From assembly GCA_900319625.1 (NCBI GenBank), contig ONPD01000004.1, positions 1 to 64,000 on the forward strand: a DNA stretch of 64,000 nt, given 5' to 3'. Below, one piece after another: positions 36,785-45,594 of the stretch. Position numbers and translations under genes: made by a program. This DNA comes from an uncultured Treponema sp. (GTDB lineage: Bacteria; Spirochaetota; Spirochaetia; Treponematales; Treponemataceae). Positions within the stretch are counted from its first letter, which is position 1. Every line of letters begins with the position of its first letter. Under the pieces are notes generated by a model, which saw nothing but the letters and a program-made list of their open reading frames with translations, was not told the origin of the DNA and searched no databases.

Positions 36785-38251
36785 CTATTCTAATATTGTG
36801 ATTTCTACACGGCGGTTACGGGCCCTTCCTTCCGGCGTCGAGTTATCCGCAACAGGCTTTTTGCCCCCGCTGCCCCGGCAAATGAAACGTCCTGCCTGTA
36901 TTCCCCGCTTAGAAAGCTCTGCAGCAATTGTGTGGGCACGTTCAAGCGAAAGCTCCATTTCACCGTCAGAGCTGTTTCCTACGTGAGCGGTATGTCCGTC
37001 AATAAGGAACTGAGAATTTCCCGCTTCCTTCAAAACGGCCGCTATATTATCAAGGCGGGTTTCTTCGCCTGGAAGAAGCTGGGCGCTGTCGGCCTTAAAC
37101 TGCAGGTCTTTGATTGTAAGGCGGATACCGGCCGGAGTCTGGTCTACAGTAATTTTAGACTCGTTTATACTTTCGTCCAGGTAAGGCTCAGGCTCATAAG
37201 AAGCCTGAGTCAAAGGCTCCGGAATAAAAGGCTCGGCTTCGATTTTTGAAACGGCAGAAGAAAGACCTTCGTCTGTAAAAAACTCACCTGAGGCAGGCTG
37301 GTCTAGTGCAGCAAGGTCGTCTGACACTGTTGTGGACTCATAAGACTCACTGGCAGAAGGCAGTGCAAGGGCCACAATGGCAGAATCTTCAGCAGGAGCG
37401 GCTTTTGCAAGCTTTTCTGCCTGCTTATCATCAATCATAGCAAAACGCTTGAGGGCCGGAAGAAGGCGGTCGCGGTTTACGCTAGGAGGATATTCGGTAA
37501 AGAGGTTGATTGTTCCCTTAAGGTGAACCTGATTTCCATCTGCATAGACAAAAACTTCATCGACAGTATCGCGCACAACAAGGGCGGCCCCGCTTGCCTT
37601 ACTCACAAGAATCGAAGCCTTGTGGGTACCGCTTGCCTTTTGAAGCTCCCGGTCTCCGCCCCAGTCAATATAAGAGGTTCCGCTTCCCATTCCGTAGCGG
37701 GTTGCCCACTGGGCACTTATTCGGTAAACAGGCTGGTCATTAAAGATCTCTTCCCCGGCATAAGTATATTCCACATAAATCGGCATTTTTGTGACAATTC
37801 CCTTGTTCAAAGGGTCAACTGCCCGTTCAGCCTTGGCCTGCCAGCGCTCGCCTAACTGTAATTTATGAGAAGGATAGCTTGGAAAGCTTCTGAAGCTGGG
37901 GTAACCGTGGTCTTCCACCATGGTAAGCACACCGTCCGAACCGATTCTGAAAACCGAAAGGATTGAATCGTGGATACCGGCCGCAGCAGCCGCAGCTCCC
38001 CTCTGAGTTTTTTCGTTTACGAAAAAGTTTCCCTCATAAAGATAGCCGTTTGTCTGGGAAACCGGGGTAATAAAAGAGCGGACCTCACGGCTCATAAGGC
38101 CTACGTATTTATTATTGTCATAGCGGAGCAAGTCCGTGCGTTCTACAAGAGTATAAGTAGGGCTTCCGCTGTAAGAAATCTGAGTTTGAGACCAGGCGGC
38201 AGCAGAAACTGAAAACAACACCGCCGCAATAAGTGATTTTTTTAATAACAT
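36785..38251 (-). CDS. OmpA-family peptidoglycan-associated protein
   Basis: The 488-residue protein has a signal peptide (hydrophobic core near 6-20, cleavage after AWSQ) and a C-terminal OmpA/MotB domain from about 385: FLIDGHTAHVGNSSDGEMELSLERAHTIAAEL is interrupted only by the usual loop, and the last part GRARNRRVEITILE gives the conserved Arg that contacts diaminopimelate-type peptidoglycan. The N-terminal two thirds form an unknown beta-rich domain and an acidic, Pro-rich linker. It probably sits in the periplasm or at the outer membrane. Confidence 0.85.
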   Translation of the reverse strand: MLLKKSLIAAVLFSVSAAAWSQTQISYSGSPTYTLVERTDLLRYDNNKYVGLMSREVRSFITPVSQTNGYLYEGNFFVNEKTQRGAAAAAAGIHDSILSVFRIGSDGVLTMVEDHGYPSFRSFPSYPSHKLQLGERWQAKAERAVDPLNKGIVTKMPIYVEYTYAGEEIFNDQPVYRISAQWATRYGMGSGTSYIDWGGDRELQKASGTHKASILVSKASGAALVVRDTVDEVFVYADGNQVHLKGTINLFTEYPPSVNRDRLLPALKRFAMIDDKQAEKLAKAAPAEDSAIVALALPSASESYESTTVSDDLAALDQPASGEFFTDEGLSSAVSKIEAEPFIPEPLTQASYEPEPYLDESINESKITVDQTPAGIRLTIKDLQFKADSAQLLPGEETRLDNIAAVLKEAGNSQFLIDGHTAHVGNSSDGEMELSLERAHTIAAELSKRGIQAGRFICRGSGGKKPVADNSTPEGRARNRRVEITILE

Positions 38252-38270
38252 ATTCTTATTATATAGGAAA

Positions 38271-40049
38271 CTACTTTGTATTAAAAGCGATTGCGCCGTC
38301 CCAGCTGTCAGGAGGATTTGCTATAAAATCTTCACAGCGTTCAAGCATAAGCTTTGTCGCCTTATCCTCAGGGTAAGCTTCAAGTGCCTTTGAAAAATAT
38401 TCACGGGCCAGGTTCCAGACTCCCTTCTGATAGAGGGCGAGACCTTTATCGTAGGAATCCCGGTATTCAAGCGGAAATTCATCAATAGAATTGTCTACCG
38501 CATAAATCGGTACGGCCTTTGCCTTTCCCTTTACCTTTACGTCGTCCAGATGGCGGAAGGTAAAATCATCGGTTTTTATGTCATTTTTTACAGATTCACT
38601 TACTACAATCATTGAGCCGTACTTTTTTGTAAGGCCTTCAAGGCGGCTTGCAAGGTTTACGTTGTCACCGATTACAGAATAATCAGTTTTATCATCAGAA
38701 CCGATGGAACCTACGATTACATCGCCGTAGTGAATTCCGATTCCAATATCAAATTTCATGCCGTCCGGTAAAACAAGCCCGTCAAGAGGAACGGATGCAA
38801 GCGCCTCCCTCATTTCGCAGGCGGCGGCAACAGCGCGGCGGGTATTGTCTTCATAGCTTACAGGGGCACCAAAAAGAGCCATAATGGCATCACCAATGAA
38901 TTTATCAACTGTACCGCCGTGCTTTTTGATGATTGTTGTCATAATGGTAAAGTAACGGTTCAAAAATCCTACAATAACTTCCGGCTTATTGTGCTCGCTT
39001 ATATTTGTAAAAGAACGGATATCGCTGAAAAGAATTGCAACGTCACGTTTTTCACCAACACCAACCTTTTCATTTTTTTCGGCTTCATCAACCAGCTCGT
39101 CAATAATCTGTTCAGGAACAAAACGGCTGAAAGCCTTGCGGATATTGCGCTCAAACTTCATTCTCTGCTTGATTTTAAGGCAGGTTTCAAGAAGCAGGGC
39201 CGCTTCCTTTACAAGATAAGAGAAAATATCCATCTGCTTTGAAGAAAAAGCCCCCTCCCTTACCACGTGCAGGGTTCCAAAAGGCTTCATCTTTGAATTC
39301 TTAAACTCAAATACCTGGTAGGCAGAAAGAGGAATTACATCGTTATGATATTTTTCAAGTTCAATCTGATTTCTTAGGCGGCGGGGTACAAAATCCGTCA
39401 TATTCTGATTTGGAAAGTGATTTTCAAAATCGTTTACGCAGACTTCAAGGAAATTATCAGTTTCTTCCTGTTTAAAGTTGTCCGGGCAGATGTAAAAGCC
39501 TTCTACCCCTTCGTCAACATTTACCATAATTGAAACAGCCGGAATCTGGCAGACTTCGGCAACAAGATTGAGGACGTTTTCAACAACCTCCGAAAAGGCT
39601 TCAAGATGCTCGAACATAAAAAAGATTTTCTGAAAGCTGCCGTTTTTTATGGAGTCATATTTTTCAGGCACAACCAGCTCCGAATCCTTCTTTGAACAAA
39701 GCTCTTCAAGATTAAGGATAATATCTTCCGGCTTAAAGATTATGAACATATCAGCGCCGCAGGTAGATTTAAACTCGGCAGGGAAAACAAAATCACTTGT
39801 TACATAAATGCCCACCGGAATATTTTTGAAGCGGGCAACGCTTTTGATAAGGCGGCAGAGCTCCATGCAGGAAGGATTCATATTTCTTGCGTTTATCAAA
39901 ACTGCATCGGGAAGCATATTATAGAGAGTAACAAGAAAGCGGATTCCGTTTGTATCGAAGGAAAGCTCCAGGTCTGATTTTTTTGTTTTTTCCTTAAAGA
40001 CTTCCTGCAAGGTTACAGAAGGCTCTAAAATCAAGATTTGTCTGCTCAT
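38271..40049 (-). CDS. Class III nucleotide cyclase with receiver-like and TPR ends
   Basis: Class III cyclases make cAMP (or cGMP). In this 592-residue protein an N-terminal receiver-like domain (1-120) has lost its phosphoacceptor Asp (strand reads AVLINARNM). A GAF-like region (about 135-295) follows. The catalytic domain lies near 330-510: metal Asp in FSDIRSFT, second Asp in KFIGDAIMALFG, and YSVIGDNVNLASRLEG. Lys in the KFIGD segment favours ATP. A TPR-like unit ends the protein. Its ATG overlaps the previous gene (ATGA), so it is the last gene of the chemotaxis operon. Confidence 0.85.
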   Translation of the reverse strand: MSRQILILEPSVTLQEVFKEKTKKSDLELSFDTNGIRFLVTLYNMLPDAVLINARNMNPSCMELCRLIKSVARFKNIPVGIYVTSDFVFPAEFKSTCGADMFIIFKPEDIILNLEELCSKKDSELVVPEKYDSIKNGSFQKIFFMFEHLEAFSEVVENVLNLVAEVCQIPAVSIMVNVDEGVEGFYICPDNFKQEETDNFLEVCVNDFENHFPNQNMTDFVPRRLRNQIELEKYHNDVIPLSAYQVFEFKNSKMKPFGTLHVVREGAFSSKQMDIFSYLVKEAALLLETCLKIKQRMKFERNIRKAFSRFVPEQIIDELVDEAEKNEKVGVGEKRDVAILFSDIRSFTNISEHNKPEVIVGFLNRYFTIMTTIIKKHGGTVDKFIGDAIMALFGAPVSYEDNTRRAVAAACEMREALASVPLDGLVLPDGMKFDIGIGIHYGDVIVGSIGSDDKTDYSVIGDNVNLASRLEGLTKKYGSMIVVSESVKNDIKTDDFTFRHLDDVKVKGKAKAVPIYAVDNSIDEFPLEYRDSYDKGLALYQKGVWNLAREYFSKALEAYPEDKATKLMLERCEDFIANPPDSWDGAIAFNTK

Positions 40050-41683
40050 TTTTCTTCCCCATCAAAAAATTCTTTAATCATTTTAATCAATGTATCGCGC
40101 TTAAAATCTGCCTTGCTTATAAAAGCATCAGATTCTGGAATTTCACTATTTGAAACCGAAATAACAGGAACCCTTTCATATTTTTCCATGCGGCGCAGGT
40201 TATCCAGAAAGATTTCTCCGTTCATTCGCGGCATATCATCATCACACAAAATCAAATCAAACTGTGTTTCCTTGATTTTTTCCATTGCCTCAATACCGTC
40301 AGCTGCCGCTTCAACAAGGAAACCGTTATTTTCAAGGATTGTCCGTTCGATAAGTCGGGTGGTTTCAGAATCCTCCACCACAAGAATGCGCTCAACCCGC
40401 TTTTTAGTCTGGGCTTCAAAGATTTTTACATCGTAAGGACGCATTGCACGGAACTTTCGCATGATTTCCGGAAGGTAAAGAATCGGAATCATATCGTACT
40501 TTTCATCAAAGGCAAGTCCTTTTAGTACCGGAAAATTGACGAAGGCAGGAGGCATTGGCTTTACAATCAGGGAGACAAACTTCTGCATCTTATCAACAAT
40601 AATTCCGATTTTATGGGATTGATAATTTACAAGGATGATTGAATCAAGGACGGCGTGCTCCTTCTGAGGAGTGCCCGGCAAAAGAGATGAAAGTGAATAA
40701 ACAGGAATTTCTTCCCTTATGCGCTCTGTTCCGGATTCATTTTCCTGAACATAAATCAGATATTTCTGATTCATCTTTTCTTCATAATCAAGGGCACTGC
40801 CCGTAACAACGTCAATTACATATTCAGCGGGAAGAAGGTATTTTCTGCCATTAGCAAGCACAAAAAAACCGTGGAAATCCCTGTGTTTTTCAAGGAAGGC
40901 ATCATCGTGAACACAGCTTAAAAGCTGGTCATGGGAAAGCAAAAGCGAATTCTGCAGGCTTCTTGAATAGTGGGAAAGCTGCTTATAAGAATCCCTGATG
41001 GACTTCATATCCTTTTCCCGCAGGGCACTCTTCAGCATTTCCACCTGGTTCATAATGATGTAAGAGCGGGCAATCATTTCTTCCTGCTGATTTACAAGGG
41101 AAGCAACCTTTTCAGACTTAATGTGAACAAGAGGATCCGGTTCAACTTTTTTTACGTTTTGAGGCGCCTCTTCCTCCTTTTCCTTCTGTAAATCATTTTC
41201 AAGAAAAAGAGTTTTTGATTTCTGCGGAAATAACTTTTCAGCGTTAAAAATCTCCCCCGCCAGAGCCTTATCAAGATACAAAAGATAAGAGGTTATTCCG
41301 ATTTCAAGAAGCTCTTCCTGCTCACCGTTTTCTATAAGAGTACAAATCTGAAATATTTTATCTGAAACTGCATCAAGAAGGATTTCGATATTCTTAGTAA
41401 AATTGATTCTTTTATCATAAAAGCCCTTGTAAAGCTCTTCGACTGCACGAAGAATTTTATATACGGGAGTAAAACCCAGGATCAGAGAGTTATCTTTGGT
41501 AAGGCTTATAACGCGGAGAATCTCACGGACGCTCTTAGGCTGATTTTTCAGGGCGTGTGCCAGCCATCTTGTTTCAAGAAGATAGTTTTTAAGCACGGGA
41601 GAAAGCTCAGCCTGCAGAGGAATGATATTCTCCGCCTTTTTTGAGAAGTTTTTCTTAAAAAAATCAGTTTTTACTTCTGTCAT
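40046..41683 (-). CDS. Hpt-like/CheW/receiver fusion protein (CheA-like without kinase)
   Basis: The 545-residue protein has three parts. The first about 120 residues are helical and resemble the CheA P1 domain, but the site of the phosphorylated His reads RVISLTKDNS, so it cannot be phosphorylated in the usual way. A central CheW-type domain (about 260-400) has FFVLANGRKYLLPAEYVIDVV and IVDKMQKFV. A C-terminal receiver (about 425-540) has LVVEDSETTR, phosphoacceptor Asp in LILCDDDMP and Lys in ISKADF. There is no dimerisation or ATPase domain. I chose ATG 41683, overlapping the cheR stop (ATGA). It may act as a CheV-like adaptor or phosphate sink. Confidence 0.8.
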   Translation of the reverse strand: MTEVKTDFFKKNFSKKAENIIPLQAELSPVLKNYLLETRWLAHALKNQPKSVREILRVISLTKDNSLILGFTPVYKILRAVEELYKGFYDKRINFTKNIEILLDAVSDKIFQICTLIENGEQEELLEIGITSYLLYLDKALAGEIFNAEKLFPQKSKTLFLENDLQKEKEEEAPQNVKKVEPDPLVHIKSEKVASLVNQQEEMIARSYIIMNQVEMLKSALREKDMKSIRDSYKQLSHYSRSLQNSLLLSHDQLLSCVHDDAFLEKHRDFHGFFVLANGRKYLLPAEYVIDVVTGSALDYEEKMNQKYLIYVQENESGTERIREEIPVYSLSSLLPGTPQKEHAVLDSIILVNYQSHKIGIIVDKMQKFVSLIVKPMPPAFVNFPVLKGLAFDEKYDMIPILYLPEIMRKFRAMRPYDVKIFEAQTKKRVERILVVEDSETTRLIERTILENNGFLVEAAADGIEAMEKIKETQFDLILCDDDMPRMNGEIFLDNLRRMEKYERVPVISVSNSEIPESDAFISKADFKRDTLIKMIKEFFDGEEK

Positions 41684-42489
41684 TTCTTTTGAAAATAAAA
41701 CACCTTGCCGTCCGAGCACTTTTTCAGGTTCTTTGGAAGAATTGATGAATCAATTGAGGCAATCTCACTCATCGAAAGAAAAAGATAGCCGCCATCACAA
41801 AGACTTTCATTCACTATTTTTTCCAGAATCTGCCGCCGCATTTCTGTAGTAAAATAGATAAAAACATTACGCATAAAAATTATATGCTGATTTTTTGGAA
41901 AATTTGCGTTCTCATCACTGAGATTTATCTGAAGTTTTTCAATTTTCTTGCAAAACTCAGGGGAAAAATCCACTGAGTTATCAACTTTCTGATAATTAGC
42001 CAGAAGATAATGAAATTTGGTTCCGTCAGTTTTTTTAAGGGAAGCCGGACTATACTGGCCTTTAGCACACTTTTCAAGGACACACGTATTTATGTCACTG
42101 GCAAAAGCTTCAGTTTTTATTCCAAGTGACTGGGCCAGCAGATAAAGGGAATAAATCTCCTCCCCGCTTGAAGCCGCCGCACTCCAGATGCGCAAAGCAT
42201 TTGTCCCAAGCTTAGCATGAAGCTCCGGGAAAAGCTTTTCCTTTAATAAAGAAAACTGAGCCTCTTCCCGGAAAAAGTAAGTTTCATTTACGGTGGCGGC
42301 ATTTATCAGAATGTCAAACTCCGCTTTATTAAGACGCAGGTAGGCAGAATAAGGAAGGCCTCCCAAATCAATTTCATTTATCCTTTTTTCGATAAAATTT
42401 TTGATTCCAGTTTTATGGCTTTCGCGTGGCACAATTCCCGTCTGAGAAGTTATTAAATCAATGATTGATGAAAACTCGTTCTGGTCCAT
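41680..42489 (-). CDS. cheR: Chemotaxis receptor methyltransferase CheR
   Basis: CheR methylates glutamates on chemoreceptors with SAM, for adaptation. The 269-residue protein has the N-terminal helical domain and the Rossmann core: VNETYFFREEAQF near 68-80, IWSAAASSGEEIYSLYLLA (SAM-binding) near 100-118 and FMRNVFIYF near 213-221. It has no TPR extension or C-terminal docking motif that I can see. It lies between cheB (18 bp upstream) and the CheW-type fusion. Confidence 0.93.
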   Translation of the reverse strand: MDQNEFSSIIDLITSQTGIVPRESHKTGIKNFIEKRINEIDLGGLPYSAYLRLNKAEFDILINAATVNETYFFREEAQFSLLKEKLFPELHAKLGTNALRIWSAAASSGEEIYSLYLLAQSLGIKTEAFASDINTCVLEKCAKGQYSPASLKKTDGTKFHYLLANYQKVDNSVDFSPEFCKKIEKLQINLSDENANFPKNQHIIFMRNVFIYFTTEMRRQILEKIVNESLCDGGYLFLSMSEIASIDSSILPKNLKKCSDGKVFYFQKK

Positions 42490-42507
42490 AATCTGCCTTA
42501 AAAAAAC

Positions 42508-43569
42508 TTATCTTACAAGCTTGAGCACTTCCCCCGCAATTTTATCCCGCGGAAAAACCTTTGTGGCGGCATTCAGTTCAATGGCGGCGGCAGGCATTCC
42601 AAAAACCGTGCAGGTGGATTTATCCTCACAGATTGTATAGCCTCCGTTATCTACAATTTCCTTGCAGCCTTCAGCACCATCACGCCCCATACCTGTCATC
42701 AGAACCGCAAGGCAGTTTTTCTGATAGCTTTTTGCAGCCGAACGGAAAAGCTTGTTTACAGCCGGACGTAAAAACCTCTCAGCGGGCTCGTCAGAAAGAT
42801 GAAGAACCGGAAGGTCATTCTTTACATAATCTATTACAAGATGCTTGTCGGCAGGAGCCAGGTAAGCGTGCCCTGCCTTTGCAACTTCCCCGTCACGGGC
42901 AAGACTCATAGGGATATTAGGACAGGTTTCGCAAAACCACTTTGCCATTTTTTCGTCAGCACCCACATCAAGATGCTGGGTATAAAGCACTGGCAGCGGA
43001 AAGTTTTTTCCAAGCCCGGAAAGGACCTGCTGGACGGCGGTAGGCCCCCCAGTCGATGCTCCAATACACAAAACCTTAAAGTCAAAGCCAGGAACCGAAC
43101 CTTGGCCCGGCCGCATTTTTTCAAAAGTCTTTTGAAGGGAAGAGGCTTCCTCACCAAGGGAAGCTTTCTGAAGGCCTGTTGGAACCACCCCCTTCAAAGC
43201 CTTTTTTACTTCTTCAACAAAAGTTCCCATAACAAGGGCATTGTAGGCGGCCAGAGGCGGCTTTTTAATAAAAAGTGCAGCCCCTGCATTGCTGCATTCA
43301 GTCTTTACAGAAAGGTCATCCGAATAAATAACGACCGGCAGCTTTAACTCCTCTGTAATAATCTTTGCTGCCTTGGCCCCGTTAAGCTCGGGCATATCAT
43401 AATCGCTGAGTACAAAATCAACAGAATTTTCCCTGCAAAAATCCACGGCCTTTCTTCCGTTGGAAACAAGGCCCGCAATTTCAAATCCGTTTTGCCTGAA
43501 CGCCTTTTCAAATAAGCCTCTTGTAATTGCCGAATCATCTGCAATCAGCACACGAAGTAATCCACTCAT
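42508..43569 (-). CDS. cheB: Chemotaxis response regulator / methylesterase CheB
   Basis: CheB removes methyl groups from receptors when phosphorylated. The 353-residue protein has a receiver (LIADDSAITRG; phosphoacceptor Asp in VLSDYDMPEL near residue 57; Lys in LFIKKPPL) and a C-terminal esterase domain with the catalytic triad: Ser in IGASTGGPT near 171-179, His in TQHLD and Asp in TGMGRDGA. Its ATG overlaps the cheW stop (ATGA). Length is normal. Confidence 0.95.
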   Translation of the reverse strand: MSGLLRVLIADDSAITRGLFEKAFRQNGFEIAGLVSNGRKAVDFCRENSVDFVLSDYDMPELNGAKAAKIITEELKLPVVIYSDDLSVKTECSNAGAALFIKKPPLAAYNALVMGTFVEEVKKALKGVVPTGLQKASLGEEASSLQKTFEKMRPGQGSVPGFDFKVLCIGASTGGPTAVQQVLSGLGKNFPLPVLYTQHLDVGADEKMAKWFCETCPNIPMSLARDGEVAKAGHAYLAPADKHLVIDYVKNDLPVLHLSDEPAERFLRPAVNKLFRSAAKSYQKNCLAVLMTGMGRDGAEGCKEIVDNGGYTICEDKSTCTVFGMPAAAIELNAATKVFPRDKIAGEVLKLVR

Positions 43570-43997
43570 GATTCTTTCTCCCTCAAATCCTTTCTTAGCG
43601 TATTTTCTACATCATCTGCATCAAAATACGGAATTAAATTCAGTTTATAGCGTATTCCGTCAGCCTTTATATCATTTTCATCAGGCTCAAAAAAGAGTTC
43701 TATGTTTGAAATATGAAGGGCAAGCTGGTCATCCTCCCTCTTAAAAACAAGAACAGTGTCCCCTAAAACCTCATAGTTTTCCTCGCCCTTCATAAGAGCT
43801 GCATTTACCACTGTATAGGGCGTTCCCCGGCAGTTAACTACACCCTCGATGTAAGGGGGCACAAAAGGCAGAGGATGAATTTTTGCCGAGTGAAGGATTT
43901 CCTGGACAAAGGAGGTATTGATTGCATACAGTTTTTCCCTGATGGAAAAAACAAGAAAGCTTGTCCCCGGAATTTCCTTACTAGTTGTGGCTTGCAT
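43566..43997 (-). CDS. cheW: Chemotaxis coupling protein CheW
   Basis: CheW links receptors to the CheA kinase. The 143-residue single-domain protein begins with FLVFSIREKLYAINTSFVQEI (residues 14-34) and has the conserved loop PPYIEGVVNCRGTPYTVVN near 49-67. No cheA gene is present in the window, so the partner kinase must be encoded elsewhere. It overlaps the receptor gene by 17 bp and has GAGGA at a good distance. Confidence 0.93.
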   Translation of the reverse strand: MQATTSKEIPGTSFLVFSIREKLYAINTSFVQEILHSAKIHPLPFVPPYIEGVVNCRGTPYTVVNAALMKGEENYEVLGDTVLVFKREDDQLALHISNIELFFEPDENDIKADGIRYKLNLIPYFDADDVENTLRKDLREKES

Positions 43998-45504
43998 TGT
44001 TCAAATCCTCAGAGATTTTTCGCACGTTTTCTGCCGCTCCGGAAATATTGTCAGTTGCAACCGTAAAGTTTTCTACACCGGCAGAAATTTCCTTAAGGGC
44101 AATAAGAATCTGTTCGCTGGCGCTGGCCTGCTGCTGAATGATATCCGCAATATCAACCGCACTGGAAGCAGTAATCTCGGCTGATTTTTTAATGCTTTCA
44201 AACTTTTCGCCAAGACCATTTGCGGTTTCATAACCGGTATTGATTTTTTCAGTTGAACTTTCCGAAGCAAGAATCAGGCTGTCCGAAGAATGCTGAATTT
44301 CGTTGATTTTTTCCTTAATTTCACGGGTTCCGTCAATAATTCCGTCCGAAAGGCGGCGGATTTCATTGGCAACAATTCGGAAGGATTTTCCGGCCTCGCC
44401 TGCCGTACTGGCCTCAAGCTCGGCATTGAAAGCTATGATTTTTGCCTGGTCAGCAACGTTATTGATAAGGGTTACGATATCCCAGATAGATTCGATTTTT
44501 TCGCTGAGGTTTTTAATTCCCTCAATTGTCTGCTGGTTTGCATCAAAAATCTCGTGAAGCTGCTGAACGTTCTCTTCGATTTGGGCAACACCCTGGCTTA
44601 CATCCGCAGAAGTAATATTTGCAACGTTAGAAACGTCCTTAATTTTCTTGGAAATGTTTTCAGAAAGCACATTGGAATCTTCCATTGTCGCTACAATTTC
44701 CTTTACAGCAGCAGAAGAATCCTGACTGGTTGCGGCAGTTTCCTTAGTAGAAACAACCAGGTTCTGAGCCGCCTCAAAAAGTTCTTCACCCATAAACTTT
44801 TCTTTTTCAACAGACTCATGAATCTTTTTCATCAGGCTTTTCAATTTCAAAATTATGATGACAAAAACCGCAAAAATAACGGAACTGATTGCAAAAATAA
44901 TTGCAATTCTGATTTGAATCATTCTGATGATAAATGAAATTTCAAAGTCACAGCCGATAAAGCCGACGTTTGTTCCGCTTGAGTTTTTAATTGCCTTGTA
45001 GGTAGAAACTGTCCAGCCCCAGCCCTTCTGATATACCATACCGGAGCTTGCTGTCTCACCGGTTTTCATAGTTTCAAAAGGCGCATCGCTCCAGGATGAT
45101 ATGTTTTCTTCGGTTCCCATCTGCGAAAATCTTTCCGTATCGCTTGGGTCGCAGCTTCCGTCAATAATGTAGCGGTAATTGGCACCTGATGCAGGGCTCA
45201 TTGTAAAAAGGTAGGCGCAGCCTACAGACTGAGCAACATCCAGCATCCATATACGGGTCTCCTCCGCCCAGGGGTCATCCTTATCCAGAGTTTGGGTAAG
45301 CCTGTCAAATTTATCACCATCAATATGATTAAAAACCTTTTCAACAACTGGAGCGCCCTGCATTTTTGCAAACTGCTCTGCCGTTTTTATGATGCTCATT
45401 GTAGAAATGATTACAACTGCAATAAGTGAAGCAAGGATTCCGACTGCGGGAATGGCAATCAGCTTGAAGTTTAATTCTCTTCTGTTTTTTTCTGTTTTTG
45501 ACAT
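43981..45504 (-). CDS. Methyl-accepting chemotaxis protein
   Basis: The 507-residue receptor has a first transmembrane helix at about 15-36, a periplasmic sensor domain (about 37-195; no clear Cache signature, ligand unknown) and a second helix near 197-222. The cytoplasmic part lacks an obvious HAMP domain. Its signalling tip reads IAFNAELEASTAGEAGKSFRIVANEIRRL in two parts, a spirochaete-type variant of the usual hairpin. No C-terminal CheR-docking pentapeptide is seen. It is the first gene of the six-gene chemotaxis operon and is divergent from a GGDEF gene. Confidence 0.88.
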   Translation of the reverse strand: MSKTEKNRRELNFKLIAIPAVGILASLIAVVIISTMSIIKTAEQFAKMQGAPVVEKVFNHIDGDKFDRLTQTLDKDDPWAEETRIWMLDVAQSVGCAYLFTMSPASGANYRYIIDGSCDPSDTERFSQMGTEENISSWSDAPFETMKTGETASSGMVYQKGWGWTVSTYKAIKNSSGTNVGFIGCDFEISFIIRMIQIRIAIIFAISSVIFAVFVIIILKLKSLMKKIHESVEKEKFMGEELFEAAQNLVVSTKETAATSQDSSAAVKEIVATMEDSNVLSENISKKIKDVSNVANITSADVSQGVAQIEENVQQLHEIFDANQQTIEGIKNLSEKIESIWDIVTLINNVADQAKIIAFNAELEASTAGEAGKSFRIVANEIRRLSDGIIDGTREIKEKINEIQHSSDSLILASESSTEKINTGYETANGLGEKFESIKKSAEITASSAVDIADIIQQQASASEQILIALKEISAGVENFTVATDNISGAAENVRKISEDLNNASHN

Positions 45505-45594
45505 ATTTAAAGTTTATCACAGAATGAAACAAAAAAAAATAAAAACTTTACTATATAAACCTTCAAGTGTAAAATTATAACAAGGAATTAGTAG

